From the NCBI GenBank assembly GCA_964644695.1, contig CAZXWN010000020.1, forward strand, positions 1 through 34,086: 34,086 bases of DNA, written 5' to 3'. This stretch comes from CAZXWN01 sp964644695 [NCBI: uncultured bacterium] (GTDB taxonomy: Bacteria > UBP4 > UBA4092). The notes below the pieces were generated by a model. It was given only the letters and a program-made list of their open reading frames with translations, was not told where the DNA came from and ran no database searches. This document shows positions 16,375 through 24,787 of this stretch, piece after piece; the first letter of the stretch is position 1; every line of letters starts with the position of its first letter. The translations under genes and the position numbers were made by a program.

Positions 16375-16986
16375 CTATTGAATACTTTTAACCTTCATAA
16401 TAGGTTCTAACCATTCATCCAATCCGGGCCAGGGACGAATCAGGAAGATGTGACGATAGGTTTCACCCGAGAGGTAATAGAGAGTATTGATTTTATCCGG
16501 TTGTTCAAGAAGGGTTCCCAGATTCCATGTCCACTCAGGGGTCAGAATATCAGGTTTAGTAAAGGGTTGTTTGCATGAGCCAACGATCCAATCCTCATAG
16601 GTTTGTAATTCAACTCGATGCCGTTCCGTTCTTTTGATATTGCCGGCATTCAAATCCAAATACCCCAATCTGGAACCGTTGACTTCGTCGGCGTGATTAA
16701 ACTCGACGATATCTGTTTTTTTGGTGATGTGTGTCGAGTAGGACGACGAGAAAAAGACCTGACCGCCATGTCTCAGCATGGGAGTGCACATACAATTTCT
16801 CAATAGATTTACTTCATCCCGGGGTGTTTTCGTATCCGGGTCGTTCCAGTTCACTGTCGCAATGATAGTGAAGAAATCTGCTTTCAGAGTAGAAAATGGG
16901 GGAATGCTTTCACTCTCAATTACAAAATCCTGACCCTTTCGAGGGTCGTACAATAAAGTATTCCAATTCATATTAAACAATTTCAT
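16375..16986 (-). CDS. Orphan protein of 203 residues, possibly a methyltransferase-like Rossmann remnant
   Basis: I do not recognise this family. The protein is soluble, with no signal peptide or membrane segment. The centre has two hydrophobic strands with turns, ADFFTIIATVNW (about 36-47) and RHGGQVFFSSSYSTH (about 72-86), separated by a helical stretch LLRNCMCTPM. This is reminiscent of strands 4 and 5 of a class I SAM-dependent methyltransferase, but no SAM-binding GxGxG loop is present, so the idea is weak. Aromatic residues, especially Trp and Tyr, are frequent. It is a complete single-gene unit: promoter at 17020-17049, GGGAGGG ribosome binding region before ATG 16986, terminator at 16325-16355. 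Such isolation implies a real, separately controlled gene. Confidence 0.7.
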   Translation of the reverse strand: MKLFNMNWNTLLYDPRKGQDFVIESESIPPFSTLKADFFTIIATVNWNDPDTKTPRDEVNLLRNCMCTPMLRHGGQVFFSSSYSTHITKKTDIVEFNHADEVNGSRLGYLDLNAGNIKRTERHRVELQTYEDWIVGSCKQPFTKPDILTPEWTWNLGTLLEQPDKINTLYYLSGETYRHIFLIRPWPGLDEWLEPIMKVKSIQ

Positions 16987-17351
16987 AGAGCCCTAACCCT
17001 CCCATTGGAAGTTGCCCTTAATATACTCCTATTTGCCCCGTCATGTAAAGGGGTAGATTGGGTTGATTCTAAAAAAATATTTTTACCCTGGTGTGATGAG
17101 ATTTTAGAGATTGGGGGTGGTTTGAATGTTCGGGGAAATTTTACGAATCTTAGTATTTCTGAAAAAACATAAAATAAAATACATCTAAATAATTGAATAT
17201 AAATTAGTTAGATATATTTTAAATACAAAGTTATGTCCTGAGTACAGCGAAGTTGACAAGAAAATATATCAGTAATGAAAAATAATAAATCTCTGGTTTT
17301 ATAAATGTCGCGACTAATCAGAATTATGAGAACTTATATTTAATTTAATAA
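16987..17351. other. AT-rich intergenic region with no gene
   Basis: About 365 bp without a credible reading frame. It holds the promoter at 17020-17049, and from about 17060 onward it is markedly richer in A and T than the coding regions around it. Small AT-only palindromes occur, such as AAAAATATTTTT near 17074-17085 and ATTTAATAATTAAAT before 17356. These could act weakly at the 3' end of the minus-strand pair at 17352-19189, but no GC-stem terminator is visible. I see no RNA gene. Confidence 0.55.
17020..17049 (-). promoter_or_regulatory. Promoter of the 203-residue orphan gene
   Basis: On the minus strand, TTTACA (17044-17049), 18-bp spacer, TATATT (17020-17025), about 27 nt upstream of the ATG after the predicted transcription start. 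Confidence 0.5.
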
Positions 17352-18221
17352 TTAAATCTCAAGGTTTGCAACAACGGGTCTGTGATCAGAGCACATCCAG
17401 GGATGAACCTCAACGGATTTAACTTTAAATGCTGGGGGTACAAAGATGTAATCAATTCTTTGGTCCGGTTTGGTGGAGGGATATGTTTTAACCCTGTCCA
17501 TTCCCACCATACTGCCAGAATCGATTAATCCACTTGTTTCAAGAATCTTAGACAGGTGGAATATTTCCTTATCCTGATAGGCTTCTTCGTTCTCCCAAGA
17601 GAGGTCCCAGTTAAAATCACCCATGAGGATTTTATTCGGACAATCATCTTTTTCAATGATGCGGGCAACAACTTGTGCCTGAGCCCAACGGTCTCTCTCA
17701 TTATGTGGGGCAGATGCATCTTGAAAATGAGCATTATAAACATGAAAAGTTAAATCACCTATTTGTTGAACGGTTAATAATAAGCACCGTTGTTCATTGC
17801 CCGGTGTCATGGGGAGTTTGAAGTTATGTACATAAAGAATGGGATTTTGACTCAGCTGTGCATTACCATAGGCTCCAACGGGTTCCCTGTTGGACTCATG
17901 CATGGAGGCATTTCCCCACTCCATATAATCCGTCATACCTGGCCCCGGCCATTCTCCGTCATCACGGGTAGAACCGTAAGCATAGTTTATATTCAGCATC
18001 TGAGCTAATTCGAGTGACTGGTGAAGATATCCAGAACGAGATTTGCCTGGCTGTCCGTAAAATTGGTCCACTTCATTGAGTCCAATGATATGTGCACCGG
18101 ATTCCCGGATAGCTTTGGCCAGGTTGCTCATATCTTTTACGGTGGGTACATACTGTCCAATATTATGGCCTTCCGGGATCCCGATGTGGATGTTGTAAGT
18201 CATAACGGTTAATTCCATCAT
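17352..18221 (-). CDS. Endonuclease/exonuclease/phosphatase (EEP) family hydrolase
   Basis: 289 residues with the full set of EEP (DNase I-like) motifs: MTYNIHIG with Asn10, GLNEVD with Glu50 (metal ligand), YNAHFQD with His165, GDFNW with Asp202 and Asn204, and the C-terminal SDHRPV with Asp279-His280. The fold cleaves phosphodiester or phosphomonoester bonds with Mg2+; members act on nucleic acids, inositol phosphates or sphingomyelin, and the sequence alone does not say which. No signal peptide, so probably cytoplasmic. Its ATG overlaps the stop of the upstream alpha/beta hydrolase gene by four bases (ATGA type), with AAGGAG just before it, so the two are translated from one message and probably work in one pathway. 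Confidence 0.85.
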   Translation of the reverse strand: MMELTVMTYNIHIGIPEGHNIGQYVPTVKDMSNLAKAIRESGAHIIGLNEVDQFYGQPGKSRSGYLHQSLELAQMLNINYAYGSTRDDGEWPGPGMTDYMEWGNASMHESNREPVGAYGNAQLSQNPILYVHNFKLPMTPGNEQRCLLLTVQQIGDLTFHVYNAHFQDASAPHNERDRWAQAQVVARIIEKDDCPNKILMGDFNWDLSWENEEAYQDKEIFHLSKILETSGLIDSGSMVGMDRVKTYPSTKPDQRIDYIFVPPAFKVKSVEVHPWMCSDHRPVVANLEI

Positions 18222-19189
18222 TCACTCCTTTGTAACGATGCTTGAATAAATTCCCATTGTCCCCATAACCAGAGCGCGGACTCTTTGTATGCTTGTGGAG
18301 GCAACATATGTCCTGATTCATACCAAATTTGTTGTTTAGGTTCTCTGGCGGATTGATAAGTACGCTCAGCAATATTTTGGGGTATCAATCGGTCCCATGT
18401 TCCATTCAACATGAGGATAGGACGGGGGCTGAAATATGGGAGAACTACCTCAGGGTCCATCTCTGGGTAAGTTTGCCATAATCGGATACGGTCTGCAAGT
18501 ATTTCCTGAAATTCGGTGTCCCCATCATAATCTACTGCCTTGTGGGGCATTCCTCCATGGACCATCAGGCTGAGCGCTTTTACCCTGGAGTCAGAGGCTC
18601 CCGCCATTGAAGCAATCCACGCACCCAGAGAGTAGCCACCCATAAGGATGCCGTTGGAGGTGTTAAATTCGGTTCGTTGGCAAGCCACATCCATTAACTC
18701 CCGGACTTCTATAACACATCGGCAAATATTCCGATAAAACTGGTGAACATCTCCCAATCCTGTGATCATGGGTGGATAACCGGTTCTTTCACCGTGAAAC
18801 GGGAGGTCTGGTATCATGACGGCAAATCCCATTCGGGTTAATCGAGGTGCCTGCCAGTAAAGGTATTCGGCCTTATTATTAAAAAAGCCATGAACAAGGA
18901 TTACTAGAGGATAGGGAGAGGGTGCCCAGCTCGGAATAGCCAGTAGAAACGGTACCGATTCACCCTGACTGCTTTGAAAGGTCATTCGGAAAAGTCGGCA
19001 CTGTTCACGGCAATCGGAAGTCGGGTCGGGCAATCTCAGTTGATAAGCTGCCGCCATCGGGTGATGTCCGGTACGGAGGACTTCTTCCATAGAGACTTCC
19101 TGCTCATCTGAAACCTCAATGTTCCTGATTGGGTAATTGAATGGGGCTGAGTTCCATCCTGCCGGATATCTATTTGTTTCAATCGTCAT
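18218..19189 (-). CDS. Alpha/beta hydrolase (dienelactone-hydrolase / acyl-peptidase-like)
   Basis: 323 residues. An alpha/beta-hydrolase core follows an N-terminal region of about 80 residues. Visible elements: oxyanion strand LVILVHGFFNN, nucleophile elbow GGYSLGA with Ser187, acid Asp266 (NGTWDRLIP) and His294 (ESGHMLP), a complete catalytic triad in the usual order. No signal peptide, so a cytoplasmic esterase, deacetylase or peptidase is likely; the substrate is unknown. It is the first gene of a two-gene minus-strand unit with the EEP hydrolase (four-base overlap) and is divergent from the pilin gene at 19333. A TATAAT box at 19222-19227 (minus) lies about 30 nt before the ATG; the -35 box is poor. 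Confidence 0.85.
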   Translation of the reverse strand: MTIETNRYPAGWNSAPFNYPIRNIEVSDEQEVSMEEVLRTGHHPMAAAYQLRLPDPTSDCREQCRLFRMTFQSSQGESVPFLLAIPSWAPSPYPLVILVHGFFNNKAEYLYWQAPRLTRMGFAVMIPDLPFHGERTGYPPMITGLGDVHQFYRNICRCVIEVRELMDVACQRTEFNTSNGILMGGYSLGAWIASMAGASDSRVKALSLMVHGGMPHKAVDYDGDTEFQEILADRIRLWQTYPEMDPEVVLPYFSPRPILMLNGTWDRLIPQNIAERTYQSAREPKQQIWYESGHMLPPQAYKESALWLWGQWEFIQASLQRSE

Positions 19190-19221
19190 GTTAACTCGTG
19201 GTTGTGTAATCTTTTAATATC

Positions 19222-19227
19222 ATTATA
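19222..19227 (-). promoter_or_regulatory. Tentative -10 box for the hydrolase / EEP pair
   Basis: TATAAT on the minus strand, preceded by TGTC, nearly an extended -10. I do not see a good -35 box, so this rests on one element and its position. Confidence 0.35.
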
Positions 19228-19271
19228 GACAATCTGGCTTGTAAAAATTATTTTAACTATTGGGAAATGTG

Positions 19272-19301
19272 TTGCCAAAACCAATAAATCGTGTTTATAA
19301 T
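19272..19301 (+). promoter_or_regulatory. Sigma70 promoter for the pilin gene
   Basis: TTGCCA at 19272-19277, 18-bp spacer, consensus TATAAT at 19296-19301, followed by a leader of about 25 nt. With the near-perfect ribosome binding site GGGAGGTGA at 19319-19327, this predicts strong expression. Confidence 0.75.
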
Positions 19302-19332
19302 TGGGGCAAATAGAAGAAGGGAGGTGATTTGA

Positions 19333-19998
19333 ATGATGAAACGAAAAGGGTTTACTTTAATTGAATTATTGATAGTCGTCGCTATTATTGCAATTCTCGC
19401 GGCCATTGCTATTCCTAATTTTCTGGCAGCACAGGTGAGGGCAAAGGTAGCCCGGGCAAAGGGTGAAATGAGAAGTATCGCAACGGGTTTAGAGTCCTAT
19501 TATGTAGATTATAATGCTTACCCCCGAGCTTGGGTGCCCACGGGATTTATTAGTAAATGCAGTATTCGCATGATCCCATTGACTACTCCGGTTGCTTTTT
19601 TAACAAACATTCCCAAACCGGATCCCTTTGGATTACCTCAGATTCAATCGGATGAGTATGACACTTACGATTATTTGGATGAACAATCCTTTATTGAATT
19701 GAGAAATTCACAAGGTGCTAATCCAAAAGCTCAATGGGGTGGACATACTTGGGGCCGTGCATGGCGTCTTTGTTCTCCAGGCCCGGATCGCGTTCAGACC
19801 TATGCTATGGCTATGCCAATAGCGGGTGGAGGAACCCCCTGGTCTTTTGTAGAATGGACCAATGACAATACGCCTACTGCCTATCCAAACATTTATGATC
19901 CTACTAACGGTACGGTATCCAATGGTGATATTTTACGGTTAGGTAGTGAAGGTAAGTTGGGATATGGAAGTGCGATTGTTTGGTTGCCCAATGACTAA
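19333..19998 (+). CDS. Type IV pilin / type II secretion pseudopilin (GspG-like), strongly expressed
   Basis: 221 residues. A class III (prepilin) leader MMKRKG is cut before Phe7, then FTLIELLIVVAIIAILAAIAIPNF with the Glu at +5 that pilin assembly needs. The hydrophobic N-terminal helix is followed by an amphipathic stretch (QVRAKVARAKGEMRSIA) and by LESYYVDYNAYP, the usual GspG-like sequence. The remaining 150 residues form a globular domain rich in Trp, Pro and Gly, ending with DPTNGTVSNGDILRLG, which I recall from pilin-like proteins of several uncultured phyla. No other pilus or secretion gene is nearby, so this is a stand-alone major or minor subunit. The second ATG (19336) is eight bases from the ribosome binding site and may be the real start. 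Promoter and terminator make it monocistronic. Confidence 0.92.
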   Translation: MMKRKGFTLIELLIVVAIIAILAAIAIPNFLAAQVRAKVARAKGEMRSIATGLESYYVDYNAYPRAWVPTGFISKCSIRMIPLTTPVAFLTNIPKPDPFGLPQIQSDEYDTYDYLDEQSFIELRNSQGANPKAQWGGHTWGRAWRLCSPGPDRVQTYAMAMPIAGGGTPWSFVEWTNDNTPTAYPNIYDPTNGTVSNGDILRLGSEGKLGYGSAIVWLPND

Positions 19999-20020
19999 AA
20001 ATTTTTGATGTTAAAGAAAA

Positions 20021-20050
20021 AGGCTGTCCTGAACAGGGACAGTCTTTTTT
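20021..20050. terminator. Bidirectional terminator between the pilin and B12 radical SAM genes
   Basis: AGGCTGTCC (20021-20029) pairs with GGACAGTCT (20037-20045) with one G-U pair. TTTTTT follows on plus and AAAAA precedes, giving a T tract on minus. It serves the pilin gene (plus) and plausibly the gene ending at 20142 (minus). Confidence 0.85.
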
Positions 20051-20053
20051 TAT

Positions 20054-20104
20054 AAACGAATTACCCACGGAGCTGCTCGGAGCTGGTCCGTGGATGACCC
20101 GTTT
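20054..20104. repeat. Dispersed palindromic repeat, copy 2 of 3
   Basis: The 29-bp core at 20065-20093 is bounded by CCACGGA and TCCGTGG, with CTGCTCGGAGCTGG in the middle. The outer arms AAACG (20054-20058) and CGTTT (20100-20104) extend the inverted repeat to 51 bp. It lies directly after the bidirectional terminator. Confidence 0.78.
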
Positions 20105-20141
20105 AAGGATTATTATTACAAGGGGTAAACGGAAGTATTCA

Positions 20142-21554
20142 TTAGATGTCGGAAAGGACTTTCAGGGCTGCCTTGACCTTGGATTTCAACATCTGGGGCG
20201 TTTTAATGGTTAAGACCAATTCTCTTAATATCTTAGAGGGTCTTAGATAGAATCGCCGCATGGCCATTTTTTGAGCTTTGACTAAATCTTCCGGGGTCAG
20301 ATGTTCGGTTCTCATGACGGCCGAACCCTCTTCTTCATACTGGGTCCAGTCATCGGTAATCAGCCAACCCTTACTTTTTGCAATAGAGTATAGTTCTGTC
20401 CCTGGGAATGGGGTGGCTACATGGAAATTCACATAATCCGGGTTTGCCTTAATGGCGAAATTAATGGAATCATGGATAGTGTCCCATGTTTCTCCGGGTA
20501 AACCCACGATAAAGTATCCAAAGGTCATGATACCGGCTTCCCTGGTCCATTTAATAGCCTGTATCGTTTGGTCCAGGTTAATATTCTTCTTTGAGGAGTC
20601 CAGTATTTCCTGGTTTCCGGATTCCAATCCATACGACAGGATCTCACACCCGCTTTGCTTCATTAATTTGAGCAATTTGGGAGATACCGTATCCACCCGG
20701 GAATTTCCTATCCATCGAATCTTAATCCCTCGGTCGATGATTGTTTGACAGAGTGCCTCAGTCCATGAAACCTTTAAAGTCAGGGTATCCGTCATCATAA
20801 CAATATTTCGGATTCCAAATTTATTTATGATTTCTTCCAATTCATCACAAACATTATCTGGAGACCGATGCCGGGTGGTTTCTCCCCACACCTGACCTGC
20901 ACGACAGAATACACACTGGAAGGGACATCCTCGTGAAGGAATGACTGTTACAAAGGGCTCAGATCCGAAAAATGGCATAGTATAACTTTTCACAGGCATT
21001 AAGTCCCGAGCTGGGAAAGGGAATGAATCAATATCGGGATAGAGAGGTCGGGCAGGGTTTAATTGAACCATTCCATTTTTCTTATATGCCAGACCGAGAA
21101 CCTCAGACCAATCCTGGTCTATCTTTTCCACTAAATCACGAATCGTCATTTCAGCTTCGCTGATAATGACAAAATCAGATTCCGTTTGTAGCAGTGTTTC
21201 TTCAGGGAGAGCGGTGGGATGGGTTCCTACCAAGCCACAGATGGCGCCGGTTTGAGTCTTGATTTCCTTCAATAGAGCTACATCGTTTTTGAAGGTTGGT
21301 GTTGTGGTGTGTATGATGGCTAATCGGGGCTGGAAGGTTTTGATTCGGGATAAGGTTTCACTCGTAGATAGTCTGGAAGCCATGGCATCCATGAAAAGAA
21401 TCTCATGTCCGGCTTCCCGTAATACGGCAGCAATATATGCCAATCCAGTCTGGGGCCACACTTCACCGGCTACGGACTTTCGACCGCAACGCCCCAGTTC
21501 CTTCATATAGATAACCCCGTTGTCCATCGGGGGATTTAAGACGACTATTTTCAT
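20142..21554 (-). CDS. B12-binding-domain radical SAM protein
   Basis: 470 residues. The N-terminal 140 residues form a cobalamin-binding-like Rossmann domain (IVVLNPPMD, PQTGLAYIAAVLREAGHEILFMDA, ISEAEMTI). The canonical DxHxxG cobalamin His motif is not evident, as in many family members. The radical SAM domain has the CX3CX2C cluster at Cys210, Cys214 and Cys217 (SRGCPFQCVFC), followed by SYGLESGNQEIL and VGLPGET. Family members methylate or rearrange lipids, antibiotics and other small molecules; none is assignable here. The upstream region shows no strong ribosome binding site. It follows the second glycosylation cluster on the same strand after an 80-bp gap, so it may belong to the same message and modify a lipid or sugar. 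Confidence 0.88.
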   Translation of the reverse strand: MKIVVLNPPMDNGVIYMKELGRCGRKSVAGEVWPQTGLAYIAAVLREAGHEILFMDAMASRLSTSETLSRIKTFQPRLAIIHTTTPTFKNDVALLKEIKTQTGAICGLVGTHPTALPEETLLQTESDFVIISEAEMTIRDLVEKIDQDWSEVLGLAYKKNGMVQLNPARPLYPDIDSFPFPARDLMPVKSYTMPFFGSEPFVTVIPSRGCPFQCVFCRAGQVWGETTRHRSPDNVCDELEEIINKFGIRNIVMMTDTLTLKVSWTEALCQTIIDRGIKIRWIGNSRVDTVSPKLLKLMKQSGCEILSYGLESGNQEILDSSKKNINLDQTIQAIKWTREAGIMTFGYFIVGLPGETWDTIHDSINFAIKANPDYVNFHVATPFPGTELYSIAKSKGWLITDDWTQYEEEGSAVMRTEHLTPEDLVKAQKMAMRRFYLRPSKILRELVLTIKTPQMLKSKVKAALKVLSDI

Positions 21555-21633
21555 GGTTATTCTATCTGTTATTCTAGCAACAGGATATAAAGATGACTCT
21601 TCAAGTAATACTGGTTAAGAAATGAAAGTTTGA

Positions 21634-22491
21634 TTATCTGGAGCGTTTGGAAATCAAATCAGCCAGAAATCCTATCATCAGAATCTCGACACCGGCAGTG
21701 ATGGCGGTAATCGTGGAGACATCCATCAATTTGCCCAAAAAGAATTTACTGTAAATTCCGACTATGATACCCAGAACAATCATTCCCATTCCCACAGGCA
21801 TAAATACTCTCAGGGGGTTAAAGTAAATAATGGTTCGGATAATCAACATCAGGAATTGCCATGTATTACGAACAGGCATGATTTTCGATTTACCTTCCCG
21901 TTTCAAATATCTGACGGGTACATATTTCACACTGTAACCATTGCAAAGGGCTGACAGGGTAATGGTAGTAGTAAAGGAAAAACCATTCGGAAGGATGTGC
22001 CAGAAAGATTCCACCAGGGATTTTCGAATCAACCGAAGGCCTGAATTTAAGTCGGGTATTTTGGTTTCAGCCAGGAAGTTTGCCAGTTGTCGGAGGACCC
22101 ATTTGGCAAAGGCTCTTGATGGCTGGACCCAGTCACGGGCTCCTACCACCATATCGTACATATCCAAATGTTCCAAAATTCGGGGTAATTCATCCGGAGG
22201 ATAGGTTCCATCTGCATCAATAATCAGAATGTACTCGCTTTGGGTGTGACGGATTCCTGTTTTTAATGCGGCACCATACCCACGATTTTCTTCATGATGA
22301 TAGACTTCAACACCGAATGATTTGGCAATTTCAGCGGTCCGGTCTGTAGACCCATCATCAACAACAATAATGGGGTAGGATTTCTCCATTTTTGCAAGAA
22401 CGGTCTGGAGTTGTTCCAAGACGGGGCCGATACCTTTTTCTTCCTGATAGGCTGGAATAATGATTGTTACTGAGTTATTCATGTCCTGCAT
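21634..22491 (-). CDS. GT2 glycosyltransferase with C-terminal membrane pair (polyprenyl-phosphate-sugar synthase-like)
   Basis: 285 residues. A GT2 domain: VTIIIPAYQEEKG (8-20), VVDDGSTDRT (43-52), NRGYGAALKTGI (69-80), DAD at 92-94 (IDADGTYPPDE), and LNSGLRLIRKS. Two membrane helices follow (about 225-250 and 260-280), with a short basic end (LISKRSR). This matches membrane-anchored dolichol-phosphate-sugar synthase relatives (GtrB/DPM type). It is the last gene of a three-gene cluster with the GT-C gene three bases upstream and the DPM1 gene before that. The start is ATG 22491, with AGGA just before it inside the end of the GT-C gene; ATG 22482 (residue 4) is an alternative. Confidence 0.88.
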   Translation of the reverse strand: MQDMNNSVTIIIPAYQEEKGIGPVLEQLQTVLAKMEKSYPIIVVDDGSTDRTAEIAKSFGVEVYHHEENRGYGAALKTGIRHTQSEYILIIDADGTYPPDELPRILEHLDMYDMVVGARDWVQPSRAFAKWVLRQLANFLAETKIPDLNSGLRLIRKSLVESFWHILPNGFSFTTTITLSALCNGYSVKYVPVRYLKREGKSKIMPVRNTWQFLMLIIRTIIYFNPLRVFMPVGMGMIVLGIIVGIYSKFFLGKLMDVSTITAITAGVEILMIGFLADLISKRSR

Positions 22492-22494
22492 ATC

Positions 22495-24003
22495 CTAACG
22501 CATCCCCTCATCTCCGGCAACCGGTGCTTTTTTAGAAAAAATTCTTGAGTATAAGTATCCGGAAGAGACGGCTAAACCCATCAGATAAATCAAAAATCCC
22601 AATTTTAGTCCGATAGAGACAGGCGTTTTCCATAGTTGATAGTAAAATAAGTCCGCTGTTTTGTCTGTTAAGATTGCCCAGTGTCCGGCTAATGGTGACC
22701 GAACAGGAATATACAGTATTTCATGTAAGGGGCCAACAGACTGATAGTAGAAATGGTAATCCATAAAACTGACCAGAAGTGCTGGTATCTGGATATAGAG
22801 ACTGCCCAAGGCCAATAGCCCTACGGGAATCCAGAAAAACATATTAAACCGTTTATCCTGTTGTTTGAGGAGAGCCAGCACCGGAATAATCAAGAAGGCA
22901 TGAATTTGATAAATATGCCGAGGACCCCAGGTCCAACCACCCGCCCATGATTCCCATTTGGAGTAAAACAAGACATAGGAAAGAATAATGAGTATACATA
23001 AGAGGGCCTGTTGTTTATGCTCCTGCCAGAAATGTTTAATAGCCGGGAAAAATAGAAGCACGAGAGGAGAGTAAATCACTACTCCTCGACCAGAACTAAG
23101 AAGTAAACCGTAAAGTCCGTCCCACATGGAAAAGCTGAAAGTCAATCCTTCTGACTCATAACCAGTATAGGTCGGCGATCCAAACCTGATAAAGTTATAC
23201 AGGGCAACCAGAAGACCGGCAATAATCAGGGGTATCCCAGAAGCCAACGCATTACTCCAGAAATTTTTCCATTTTGATTTATCTGATGGAGCTGTCAAAA
23301 CGGGATACAAAAGGTAAAGGATGAAAGATGGAATCAGGATGATGGTATCCACCCGGGTGAGTAATGCGGCACCCACCCAACATCCTGCAATCATAAGATG
23401 TTTGCGAAGATTTGAATTTTGGAATCGACAGAGGTGATAAAACGCCAGAAGAAGAAATAGTGTGACTGTCGGCTCAGAATAAAAGGTTTTGGAAAAGGGG
23501 AAAGCCATCGTCCCCAGACCATAGAATAGACTGATGAGAAATCCATTTTTGGAAGAGTAACCTAATTGCAGGGCAATCAAGAAAACCATCACACAGGCCA
23601 GCGCCGTTGTAACTTGTCCCATGCGTGAGACAAAATACCGATTCCAGTATTCCTGTGGAGTGTGCCCGTGGTAAGCAATGGCGGTGGAGGGACGGAAGGC
23701 ATACAGTCCCTGGTCAGGGAAAAAAGGAGATATTATCTGACCTGCACCCCAGAAGGGAAGTGCCCAGAGGGATTGACCGATACCATAATGTCCATAGAAC
23801 CGGCCTTGTGGATCTTTATCAGTAAACCGGTCTCCCTCATCCTCTAAAGGTTGAATAGACAGGGTGTGCGATTTTCCGAGAGATTCTGTCGTGCGATACA
23901 TAATCTCTTCATCAGGTGAATACAGGTGACCGGACATGAATAAGCTGTAGATACTGAAGAAGAAAATAAAAAGGAATAAGGCGGTTTTAAGATTTGACCG
24001 CAT
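22495..24003 (-). CDS. GT-C membrane glycosyltransferase (PMT/ArnT-like)
   Basis: 502 residues with about eleven hydrophobic segments. The first periplasmic loop holds the acidic pair typical of GT-C enzymes (YSPDEE, Asp31-Glu32-Glu33) and later FYGHYGIGQ, as in the dolichyl-phosphate-mannose / ArnT family that moves sugars from polyprenyl phosphate to proteins or lipid A on the periplasmic side. A second conserved loop carries WESWAGGWTWGPRH. The end is short and basic (SRIFSKKAPVAGDEGMR). It lies between DPM1 (5-bp gap) and the membrane GT2 (3-bp gap), so the sugar donor is very likely made by its neighbours. AGGGA nine bases before ATG 24003 supports the start. The acceptor is not known. 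Confidence 0.82.
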   Translation of the reverse strand: MRSNLKTALFLFIFFFSIYSLFMSGHLYSPDEEIMYRTTESLGKSHTLSIQPLEDEGDRFTDKDPQGRFYGHYGIGQSLWALPFWGAGQIISPFFPDQGLYAFRPSTAIAYHGHTPQEYWNRYFVSRMGQVTTALACVMVFLIALQLGYSSKNGFLISLFYGLGTMAFPFSKTFYSEPTVTLFLLLAFYHLCRFQNSNLRKHLMIAGCWVGAALLTRVDTIILIPSFILYLLYPVLTAPSDKSKWKNFWSNALASGIPLIIAGLLVALYNFIRFGSPTYTGYESEGLTFSFSMWDGLYGLLLSSGRGVVIYSPLVLLFFPAIKHFWQEHKQQALLCILIILSYVLFYSKWESWAGGWTWGPRHIYQIHAFLIIPVLALLKQQDKRFNMFFWIPVGLLALGSLYIQIPALLVSFMDYHFYYQSVGPLHEILYIPVRSPLAGHWAILTDKTADLFYYQLWKTPVSIGLKLGFLIYLMGLAVSSGYLYSRIFSKKAPVAGDEGMR

Positions 24004-24008
24004 GGATT

Positions 24009-24713
24009 CTATTTCCCTCGTTGGAAAGATAATCGAATCAGGGTTTTAATTGCCAGGTAAATTTCACTTTTGGATATTTTGGATGTACCAGCGACTCTAT
24101 TTTCAAAAATAATGGGTACTTCGCCTACACTGAAACCCTGTCGAGTGCAATGAAAGAGCATTTCCACTAAAAAGGAGTATCCACTGGATTTGATTTCATC
24201 AAATGGGATGGTTTCCAGAACTTCGCGCTGATAACATCTGTAACCCGCGGTACAGTCATGGGCTTTTAGTCCCAGGATACTGCGTGCCAGGAAGTTCGCA
24301 GTAAAACTGATAGCTTTTCGATGGGGACCCCAGTTAACAGTTCCTCCGCCGGGGACATACCGAGACCCTATAGTTACCTCAAACATCTGATTTTTGTCGA
24401 TGAGTTGGGGGATATATTTGGGCTGGTGGGAGAAGTCAGCATCCATGGTGATAACCCGGTCGAACTTGTTATCCAGGGCATAATGAAATCCGGCACAATA
24501 TGCAGTGCCCAGACCCATTTTCCCGGCACGATGGATTATATGGAGGCGTTCTTTCTGTTTGCAGGCTTCATCAACAAGATCTCCTGTACCATCGGGAGAA
24601 TTGTCGTCCACAACCAGAACATGGATATCATTTGATAAGCCAAGGACTTCTTCTGAGAGGTCGATTATATTAGGTCGTTCGTTGTATGTAGGTATGATAA
24701 CCAGTGTTGGCAT
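24009..24713 (-). CDS. Polyprenol monophosphomannose synthase (DPM1-like GT2)
   Basis: 234 residues, the usual length of the soluble catalytic DPM1 protein. The canonical set is present: VIIPTYNERPN (5-15), VDDNSPDGT (35-43), MGLGTAYCAGF (66-76), MDADFSHQP with DAD at 91-93, GSRYVPGG, DCTAGYRCYQ, SSGYSFLVEM and FENRVAGTSKIS. The match is close enough to name GDP-mannose:polyprenyl-phosphate mannosyltransferase activity (EC 2.4.1.83 type), with some doubt over which sugar. No membrane segment, so it works on the cytosolic face. First of three tightly packed genes. No good ribosome binding site precedes ATG 24713, and 74 bp separate it from the membrane protein gene upstream on the same strand. 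Confidence 0.93.
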   Translation of the reverse strand: MPTLVIIPTYNERPNIIDLSEEVLGLSNDIHVLVVDDNSPDGTGDLVDEACKQKERLHIIHRAGKMGLGTAYCAGFHYALDNKFDRVITMDADFSHQPKYIPQLIDKNQMFEVTIGSRYVPGGGTVNWGPHRKAISFTANFLARSILGLKAHDCTAGYRCYQREVLETIPFDEIKSSGYSFLVEMLFHCTRQGFSVGEVPIIFENRVAGTSKISKSEIYLAIKTLIRLSFQRGK

Positions 24714-24787
24714 AAGGGTTCACATAAATTAATTATTCAAAGGATAAATCTTAACTGATTATGAGAAGGTCGTCTATCTGATATCCA

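Noticed and set aside
16987-17351. Small RNA or hidden gene in the AT-rich gap
   Set aside because: No stable GC stem, terminator or reading frame with a ribosome binding site; only AT-rich palindromes.
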